NCBI GenBank assembly: GCA_030640725.1
Contig: DAOWIV010000152.1
Location: 1-5,074 of the forward strand
From: Methanosarcinales archaeon
GTDB taxonomy: Archaea; Halobacteriota; Methanosarcinia; Methanosarcinales; Methanogasteraceae
Length of the DNA: 5,074 nucleotides
Direction: 5' to 3'
The translations under genes and the position numbers were made by a program. Positions 1 to 5,074 of this stretch are shown in pieces (position 1 is the first letter of the stretch; every line of letters starts with the position of its first letter). The notes beneath the pieces were generated by a model that searched no databases, had not been told where the DNA came from, and saw nothing but the letters and a program-made list of their open reading frames with translations.

Positions 1-621
1 ACGATCTCAACCACGCCGGCGATTTCTGGCGGGATTATCTACTTTGCAACCGAAGAGCGGATGTACGCCCTCGATCTCGACGGGCAGGAGGTCTGGAACC
101 GGTCGATGCGATGCAGACTCTCCTCGCCCGCGGTGGCTCACGGCAGGGTCTACATCGGCGATCTGGACAAGCACCTCAACTGCCTTGATTCCGGAAACGG
201 AAGCACGATATGGTGCGAATCCGTTGACGGAGCGGTCAAATCCTCACCGGTTGTTGCGGGTGGCATGGTGTATATCACAGAGTACACGGGCACGGTCTAT
301 GGGTTCGATGCCGATTGTGGAACACTGGTCTGGAGCGGTGATACGGAAGGGTTCAACATCGCACAGCCCGCGGTATCAGACGGAATCCTCTTCATCGGCT
401 CGGACTCCGGATACCTGTATGCGTTCCGCGATCCACCACAACTGGAAGGCGACCTCAACCACGATTCAGAAGTCACAGCAGCGGATGCGGTTATTGCGCT
501 TCAGATGGCGGTCGGGGCGGTTCCTGCTATCGATGAGGCGGATATGGACGGCGATTGCCGGGTGACATCGCTCGATGTGCTGATGATCCTGCAGGTGGCG
601 GCAGGCAGTATCAACGCATGA
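1..621 (+). CDS. PQQ-like beta-propeller protein with C-terminal dockerin (5' partial)
   Basis: The frame is open from base 1 to a TGA at 619-621; the start codon and signal peptide lie upstream. Residues 1-142 (counted from base 1) are about four propeller blades of PQQ-like type, each with a Pro-Ala start (T-T-P-A-I, S-S-P-A-V, S-S-P-V-V, Q-P-A-V), a V-Y-I/F-I-G strand and a G-x-x-x-W end. A short linker (about 143-149) leads to a type I dockerin at 150-206. The propeller should act as a binding or scaffolding surface outside the cell, and the dockerin should plug into a cohesin on a partner protein. No partner or ligand is visible here, and the PQQ name does not imply PQQ binding or dehydrogenase activity. 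Comparison with the downstream propeller suggests about 240 N-terminal residues are missing. Only two N-x-S/T sequons are present in 206 residues. Confidence 0.9.
   Translation, partial: TISTTPAISGGIIYFATEERMYALDLDGQEVWNRSMRCRLSSPAVAHGRVYIGDLDKHLNCLDSGNGSTIWCESVDGAVKSSPVVAGGMVYITEYTGTVYGFDADCGTLVWSGDTEGFNIAQPAVSDGILFIGSDSGYLYAFRDPPQLEGDLNHDSEVTAADAVIALQMAVGAVPAIDEADMDGDCRVTSLDVLMILQVAAGSINA
448..618 (+). other. Dockerin type I domain of the upstream protein
   Basis: Two calcium-binding F-hand loops are complete. Loop 1 (residues 151-162) has D151, N153, D155 and D162 at ligand positions 1, 3, 5 and 12. Loop 2 (181-192) has D181, D183, D185 and D192. Each is followed by the helix expected of a dockerin (A-V-I-A-L-Q-M-A-V-G and V-L-M-I-L-Q-V-A-A-G). 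Dockerins bind cohesin domains and usually sit at a C terminus, as here: only four residues (S-I-N-A) follow the second helix. This style, with L-N-H-D and M-D-G-D loops, is common in methanogen and methane-oxidising archaea. A cohesin partner is not in the window. Confidence 0.92.
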
Positions 622-663
622 TTTCCTATATGTTTAAGTTAAAACAACCATCATGATTCAACC
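622..663 (+). promoter_or_regulatory. Intergenic gap with possible archaeal TATA box, no Shine-Dalgarno
   Basis: This 42-base A/T-rich gap separates the two genes. CTATATG at 626-632 and TTTAAGTTAAAA at 633-644 each resemble an archaeal box A. The second is centred about 26 bases before the ATG at 664, which would fit a leaderless or very short-leader transcript. No GGAGG- or GGTGA-like site lies upstream of the ATG. The alternative is that both genes are one transcript and the A/T richness is only intergenic composition. No convincing terminator hairpin or T-run follows the first gene. Confidence 0.3.
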
Positions 664-741
664 ATGAACCCAGAGATCACAACAAAAATAGCAATCCAGA
701 TCGTGCTGGTGCTTGTACTCACTACAACGGTTGCATCCGCA
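664..741 (+). other. Signal peptide of the CobN-like fusion
   Basis: Residues 1-26 have a short polar start with K8, a hydrophobic core at about 9-19 (I-A-I-Q-I-V-L-V-L-V-L), then T-T-T-V and an A-S-A cleavage motif at 24-26. The predicted mature protein begins D27-W-S-Q-F-H, a typical first strand of a PQQ-like propeller. This points to Sec export and cleavage by signal peptidase I. No lipobox cysteine is present, so the N terminus is probably not a lipid anchor. Confidence 0.88.
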
Positions 742-3700
742 GATTGGTCACAGTTCCACAGCGACCCGCAGCGCACAGGAAACGCAAGCGACGGTCCACT
801 CACAAAAATGGTACTCTGGGAGACAAAACCGTCTGTCGGCTACATCGGGGGCGGCGCAAGTATCGCCGGCGATCGTGTCTATGTCGCAACATGGCCCCCG
901 ATGGGTGAAAGCAGCAACCTTGGATTGTTCTGCCTGGATAATTCAACCGGCAACATTCTCTGGAAAAACCTGATCGGCGGCACAGGCAGCGCATCCACGC
1001 CCGCCGTGGCAGGGGACCGGGTTTTCGTGGGCTCACGTACTCGTGATCTGTATTGCGTAGATGCAATAAATGGCGCCACGATATGGAACGTTACAATCGA
1101 TGAGAACCCTTCGTACCATGGTGTCGCATCTTCGCCGCTCATCTACAACGATACGGTCTTCGTAAACAGTTTTTCGGATGCAAAGTTACACGTATTTGAT
1201 TTCTATGGAAAAGAGCTATGGAGTATCGACACTCCAGGTAACATCAATCAATATGCCTCACCTGCAGCATCTGATGGCAGAATATTCTTCGCTGGCGGAG
1301 ATCCGGCTCTCTACTGCGTGAATATCAGCAACCGGTCGATTCTGTGGAGATTCAACACATCCGATGCAATAAAAACGACGCCTGCAATCGAGGATGGTGT
1401 GGTCTACTTCGCAACAAAGAACCGGATGTATGCGGTTAACATGACCGGGGACATGGTTTGGAGTCGTGATCTGAAGGCTACGATCTCTTCGCCAGCAATT
1501 GCGCATGGAAAGGTCTATATTGGCTCTGGAACCTCGGAAAAGAAGCTATACTGCTTTGACGCTGGCAACGGAAGTGATATCTGGACTGCATCGGTGAATG
1601 GCGCAATCCTATCATCGCCTGCCGTTGCTGATGAAACGGTCTACTTTGGAACGAACACCGGCGACGGTACGGTCTACGCACTGAACGCAACCGATGGTTC
1701 CGTACGATGGAGCTACGATACCGGCGACTACATCATGTCCTCGCCGTCGATTTCTGACGGGATGATGTTCATCGGCTCGGATACCGGGTACCTGTATGCG
1801 TTTGGTATATGGAAGGGTAATGCGGTGCTGCTAAGTGGCGAGACCCTGAATGTCACAGCAAGAAACAGCAGCGCAGACCGGGCGAACTACACGATCAGCC
1901 GCACCACAGCACTCGGAGCGTTCGTAAAGGTGGCAGGAGCGAGGTACGGAAATTTCAATTTCACGATCAACGATTCAGGTTATAATGCATCCGGCACGCT
2001 ATTCTTTGATTCGATTGCAGACGTCCCAAACGATGAAACGGTAGGCGAATACTGGCACTACTGGGTGAATTATCCCGATGATCCAAAGCCCGGGGTGGGC
2101 GCAAACGAGTTTGAGTTGAACGATTCGAGGAGTGCCCGCGATGTGGTCACGTTCTACTATGGCAGCGACGAGACCACGCCAGAGGACTCAAGTGTTGTGA
2201 TCGAGATCACGACCCAGATCATCGCAAAAAAACCTGAAGCAATCTTTATCACGGTCGAGCGCCGCGATTTCATCGAAAATGTCGCTGAAATGAGCAATCT
2301 GAATATCACTCTTCTTCCGCCCTCTGATGTCCGGAGCGGAATCGATCTGACCGGATATGACCTGATATTCCTCGAGCATCTCAGTGGCACACCTGCAGAA
2401 AACCTGAAAGGTCCGATCAAGACCGCAAACGCAAGCGAAATTCCAATCATCTGCATCAATTCGGGAGGGTATGGTGCCCTCTTTGGAAATGTCAACCTGA
2501 CCGAACACTGGTTCATCAAGGAGTACTGGGGTAACTATGCTGAGGAGAATATCGCACGGCTGCTTACATATCTCGAGGTGAATTTCTGCGGTTTGATCGG
2601 GGACATAAAGGATCCGGTCCCGGTTCCAAAAGCATACATTCATCATCCGGACACTCCGGAATTGTTTTTTAATACGGCGACATATCTTGAGTGGTATGCT
2701 AACAACTGCACCGATTATCAGTACGATCCTGACAACCTGACGATCGGGGTTGCAAACTGGCACACATTCACAGGATCGTCTGATGTAGAGAGACTCATCC
2801 ACACACTGGAGAAGAAAGGCGCAAACGTCATCTCAACCGCATTTACAGGAACTGACGACCTGAAAGAATTCTATATCGTAAACAACGAGACGATTCTGGA
2901 TACCATCATCTGCACAAAGTCATTCCAGATCAACTATGGCGATCCTGATCAGGGGGTCGCGGATCTTGAAACCCTGAATGTGCCTGTGATGCGGGCTGTC
3001 CGGCTGTACTACATGGCTCCCTGGAAATGGCGAAACGAGACGAGCCACGGAATCTCGATCATGGACTTAGGCTTTCAGGTCGGAATGCCTGAACTTGACG
3101 GCATCATCGATCCGATCGTGATTGCCGGAAAGAACGAATCGGATTATGAGTACCAGCCAATCGATGAGCAGATCAACTGGACCTGCGACCGGGCGATCAG
3201 ATGGGCGCATCTGAACAGCACTCACACCCCAAATAAGGATAAAAGGATCGCGATGATCTACTACAATCACGGCGGCGGCAAGGACAACCTTGGCGCAACT
3301 TATGTGAACGTCCCGCCGAGCCTCCAGAATATTTTAAACGCCATGAACCGGTCAGGGTACACTGTCGAAGGCGAGATCCCAAACGAGACCGTACTTGTCA
3401 AGATGATGACGCTCAATGGAACAAACATCGGGACATGGGCGTCAGGCGAACTTGAAAGACTCGTCGCATCAGGGACAGCAACCCTGATCCCTGTCGAAAC
3501 ATATCTCGAATGGTTCGGCAAACTTGCGGATGAGCGGCAGAAAGAGGTGAACAAGCGGTGGGGCGAGCCGCCGGGAGAGATCATGACGTGGGAGAACGAG
3601 ACGACCGGAGAAGAGTACTTCGTGATCCCGAAACTCTCCTTCGGAAATGTCATCCTTACGCCCCAGCCGACGCGTGGCTGGCTTCAGAACAACACGGTGC

Positions 3701-5074
3701 TGTATCACAACAAGGACATCCCGCCACACCATCAGTACATCGCATTCTACCTCTGGCTTAAGCAGGGGCGGAAGTCCGGTGGGTTTGGTGCGGACGCTAT
3801 CATGCACTTTGGAAAGCACGGCACGCAGGAGTGGCTTCCCGGGAAGGAGTCGGGCTTATCGTCGGATGATTGTTGGCCCGCAATCCTGATCCAGGACATG
3901 CCTGTGATCTATCCATACATCGTGGATAACATTGCGGAGGGTACGCAGGCAAAGCGGCGGGGCAGCGCAACGATGATCACGCATCTGACGCCTCCGATCG
4001 TTGCTGCGTGGCTATACGGGAATCTGACCAGCCTTTTAGAGACCGTATCGCTCTACATGGCTGATGGCGTTGAAGGGGATGTTAAGGATGCGTATAAGAA
4101 GACGATCATATCAGAATGCAAGGAACTGCACCTCAACGAGACCCTCAAGGTCGATCCGGGAGCCATGAACAACGTTACATTCGATGCTTTCGCTGTGGAA
4201 CTCGCAGAGTATCTCTATGATCTGAAGACCGAGTTCATGCCTTATGGCTTGCACACCTTTGGCGAACCCCCCGAGGGCAAACCCGGAGCATCTCTCATCA
4301 TCTCGATGCTCCGCGACGGGTACAAGCAAGAGGTTGCACGCATGATCGGATATGAGGACTATCCTGATCCCATGCAGACAGAGAACGAATCAAGACTTGA
4401 TAACTGCACCATGCAGCTACTTGAGGAGGTTTTCAATGGCACGAATGTCACAGAAGCGCAGGAGATGCTTCTCAACAACCAATCGAGTGACAAGCTTACC
4501 ACATATCTGAACCGTGCGGTCGGATTTGCAGACAACATCTCAGCGTGCGATATCGAGGTAGGTAGGACACTCGAAGGATTTGACGGATGGTATATCCCGC
4601 CATCCCAAGCCGATGATCCGATACGAAACTCTGACGTGATCCCGACCGGAAGGAACTTCTACTCGATGAATCCGGATAGGGTGCCGACAAAGGAGGCGTG
4701 GGAGGTCGGTACGAATATGTCAAAAGCTCTCATCGAGCGATACCGGGCAGACCACGGTGGTAAGTATCCAAGGAAACTTGCGATCGTACTCTGGGCGTGG
4801 GCGATGACCGATCAGGGTGTTGTCGAATCCGAGATCTTGCATCTTGTTGGCGCAAAGCCTGTGTGGGATCCTGAGACTGAAAAAGTGATCGACGTCGAAC
4901 TGATCAATGGAAGCGATTTAGGGCGTCCGAGAATCGATGTCATGGTGGTGCCGTCAGGGCTGCATCGTGATCTATTTCCAGAGAAGCTGAAACTGATCGA
5001 CCGTGCAATCCGGCTCGCGGAGAATGCCACTCCAGAAGAGGACGAGGGGTGTGCTAACTATGTCAAAGAGAACT
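664..5074 (+). CDS. Secreted PQQ-propeller / transcobalamin-like / CobN-family chelatase fusion (3' partial)
   Basis: The frame runs 1470 codons from ATG 664 to the window edge with no stop. Residues 1-26 are a signal peptide, 27-381 a PQQ-like propeller, about 385-500 a DUF4430 / transcobalamin-C-like domain, and about 523-1470 the CobN / BchH / ChlH large-subunit family. CobN motifs include H1048-F-G-K-H-G-T-Q-E-W-L-P-G-K1061, E-G-T-Q-A-K-R-R (1092-1099), H-L-T-P-P, and P-T-G-R-N-F-Y-S (1327-1334). Known family members insert cobalt or magnesium into tetrapyrroles together with cytoplasmic ATPase partners. Here the signal peptide and about 43 N-x-S/T sequons place the protein outside the cell, so ATP-driven insertion is unlikely; capture, metal removal or remodelling of an external corrinoid, haem or F430 is my inference. 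About 250-350 CobN residues and any C-terminal anchor are missing. The 664 start is chosen because it gives the signal peptide; the next in-frame Met (residue 49) would lose it. No gene symbol is given because canonical cobN function is doubtful. Confidence 0.93.
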   Translation, partial: MNPEITTKIAIQIVLVLVLTTTVASADWSQFHSDPQRTGNASDGPLTKMVLWETKPSVGYIGGGASIAGDRVYVATWPPMGESSNLGLFCLDNSTGNILWKNLIGGTGSASTPAVAGDRVFVGSRTRDLYCVDAINGATIWNVTIDENPSYHGVASSPLIYNDTVFVNSFSDAKLHVFDFYGKELWSIDTPGNINQYASPAASDGRIFFAGGDPALYCVNISNRSILWRFNTSDAIKTTPAIEDGVVYFATKNRMYAVNMTGDMVWSRDLKATISSPAIAHGKVYIGSGTSEKKLYCFDAGNGSDIWTASVNGAILSSPAVADETVYFGTNTGDGTVYALNATDGSVRWSYDTGDYIMSSPSISDGMMFIGSDTGYLYAFGIWKGNAVLLSGETLNVTARNSSADRANYTISRTTALGAFVKVAGARYGNFNFTINDSGYNASGTLFFDSIADVPNDETVGEYWHYWVNYPDDPKPGVGANEFELNDSRSARDVVTFYYGSDETTPEDSSVVIEITTQIIAKKPEAIFITVERRDFIENVAEMSNLNITLLPPSDVRSGIDLTGYDLIFLEHLSGTPAENLKGPIKTANASEIPIICINSGGYGALFGNVNLTEHWFIKEYWGNYAEENIARLLTYLEVNFCGLIGDIKDPVPVPKAYIHHPDTPELFFNTATYLEWYANNCTDYQYDPDNLTIGVANWHTFTGSSDVERLIHTLEKKGANVISTAFTGTDDLKEFYIVNNETILDTIICTKSFQINYGDPDQGVADLETLNVPVMRAVRLYYMAPWKWRNETSHGISIMDLGFQVGMPELDGIIDPIVIAGKNESDYEYQPIDEQINWTCDRAIRWAHLNSTHTPNKDKRIAMIYYNHGGGKDNLGATYVNVPPSLQNILNAMNRSGYTVEGEIPNETVLVKMMTLNGTNIGTWASGELERLVASGTATLIPVETYLEWFGKLADERQKEVNKRWGEPPGEIMTWENETTGEEYFVIPKLSFGNVILTPQPTRGWLQNNTVLYHNKDIPPHHQYIAFYLWLKQGRKSGGFGADAIMHFGKHGTQEWLPGKESGLSSDDCWPAILIQDMPVIYPYIVDNIAEGTQAKRRGSATMITHLTPPIVAAWLYGNLTSLLETVSLYMADGVEGDVKDAYKKTIISECKELHLNETLKVDPGAMNNVTFDAFAVELAEYLYDLKTEFMPYGLHTFGEPPEGKPGASLIISMLRDGYKQEVARMIGYEDYPDPMQTENESRLDNCTMQLLEEVFNGTNVTEAQEMLLNNQSSDKLTTYLNRAVGFADNISACDIEVGRTLEGFDGWYIPPSQADDPIRNSDVIPTGRNFYSMNPDRVPTKEAWEVGTNMSKALIERYRADHGGKYPRKLAIVLWAWAMTDQGVVESEILHLVGAKPVWDPETEKVIDVELINGSDLGRPRIDVMVVPSGLHRDLFPEKLKLIDRAIRLAENATPEEDEGCANYVKEN
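742..1806 (+). repeat. PQQ-like beta-propeller repeats, about eight blades
   Basis: Seven repeats can be aligned by their G-x-x-x-W ends or matching strands: residues 59-102, 110-142, 155-187, 198-230, 237-268, 275-308 and 316-351. A final partial repeat at 358-381 probably closes the ring with the N-terminal D-W-S-Q-F strand. Each repeat has a S-S-P-A-V-like start, a V-Y-F/I-G strand, an L-Y-x-V/F-D strand and a closing Trp. The fold is a ligand- or partner-binding platform. The quinoprotein active-site residues of true PQQ dehydrogenases are not evident, so an enzyme role is not claimed. The last four repeats align directly with those in the upstream protein. Confidence 0.9.
1816..2163 (+). 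other. DUF4430 / transcobalamin-C-like domain
   Basis: Residues about 385-500 show the landmarks of this domain in order: a strand L-S-G-E-T-L-N-V-T-A, then R-T-T-A-L-G-A (413-419, the helix after a 'T-A-L-x-A' turn), D-S-I (449-451), Y-W-H-Y-W-V-N (463-469), G-A-N-E-F-E-L (479-485) and D-V-V-T-F-Y-Y-G (493-500). In animal transcobalamin and intrinsic factor the related C-terminal domain covers one face of cobalamin. Its position directly before a CobN module suggests it helps present a tetrapyrrole ligand. The segment carries seven sequons. The assignment rests on motif recognition without a profile search. Confidence 0.7.
2230..5074 (+). other. CobN / BchH / ChlH-family chelatase large-subunit domain (3' truncated by window edge)
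   Basis: The module begins about residue 523 with the Rossmann-like N-terminal segment (E-A-I-F-I-T-V, then Y-D-L-I-F-L-E-H). It continues through H-H-P-D and Y-L-E-W-Y (660-678), L-E-K-K-G-A-N-V-I (715-723), P-E-L-D-G-I-I (809-815), R-I-A-M-I-Y-Y-N-H (861-869), P-P-H-H-Q-Y (1020-1025), the H1048/H1052/E1056 motif, Y-G-L-H-T-F-G-E-P-P (1194-1203), P-T-G-R-N-F-Y-S (1327-1334) and P-S-G-L-H-R-D-L-F-P (1430-1439). About 948 residues are seen, against about 1200-1300 for whole family members. No frameshift or stop interrupts it. Seventeen sequons fall in residues 861-1470, which supports extracellular exposure of the catalytic part itself. Confidence 0.92.

Noticed and set aside
44..565. 173-codon open frame on + strand overlapping the first gene
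   Set aside because: It is a shifted-frame shadow of the propeller-dockerin gene, rich in Ser, Thr and Arg, with no recognisable domain.
622..663. Transcription terminator after the first gene
   Set aside because: No stable hairpin and no long T-run is present in the gap.
646..665. Repeated AACCAT and CATG words before the second start codon
   Set aside because: Too short and imperfect to call an operator; such words are expected by chance.
742..1806. Possible quinoprotein dehydrogenase because of PQQ-like repeats
   Set aside because: The repeat family is mostly structural; no PQQ or metal site residues of the dehydrogenases could be picked out, and no haem c C-x-x-C-H motif is present.
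2188..2802. 204-codon open frame on the - strand
   Set aside because: It lies wholly opposite the CobN-like gene, has no recognisable domain, and the sense frame here carries clear CobN homology.
3300..3889. Several overlapping open frames on both strands
   Set aside because: They sit over the most conserved CobN block; their existence follows from the sense codon pattern and GC content, and none has a domain.
664..5074. Canonical cytoplasmic cobaltochelatase (cobN) annotation
   Set aside because: Signal peptide, propeller, DUF4430 domain and sequon density do not fit a cytoplasmic enzyme, so only family membership is claimed.

Overview
The window reads as archaeal, most likely from the methanogen / anaerobic methane-oxidiser side of the Euryarchaeota (Halobacteriota). 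Four things point there: a PQQ-like beta-propeller fused to a dockerin, a methanogen-style CobN homologue carrying a secretion signal, a very high density of N-glycosylation sequons, and a start codon with no Shine-Dalgarno sequence in front of it. The lineage is an inference from gene content and style; there is no rRNA or other marker gene here.

Layout: two genes on the + strand fill the window, and both are cut by its edges. Positions 1-621 are the 3' end of a secreted-type PQQ-like propeller protein ending in a textbook two-loop dockerin. A 42-base A/T-rich gap (622-663) may hold an archaeal TATA box. From 664 to the right edge runs one uninterrupted reading frame of 1470 codons with no stop. 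In order it encodes a signal peptide (residues 1-26), a PQQ-like propeller of about eight blades (about 27-381), a transcobalamin-C-like / DUF4430 domain (about 385-500), and most of a CobN / BchH / ChlH-family metal chelatase large subunit (about 523 to the edge). Roughly the last 250-350 residues of the CobN part, and any C-terminal anchor, lie outside. I see no convincing gene on the - strand and no RNA gene, insertion sequence or CRISPR array.

How they may work together: the two propellers align blade for blade with about half their residues identical, so the genes look like tandem duplicates whose propeller was joined to different C-terminal modules, a dockerin in one and a tetrapyrrole-handling module in the other. 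The main point of interest is the second protein. A chelatase subunit that normally works in the cytoplasm with ATP-driven partners appears to be exported, probably glycosylated, and fused to a domain related to the cobalamin-binding C-terminal domain of transcobalamin. This suggests a cell-surface device that captures, and perhaps demetallates or remodels, an external metal-tetrapyrrole such as a corrinoid, haem or F430. That function is inference; the domain order is read directly from the translation.
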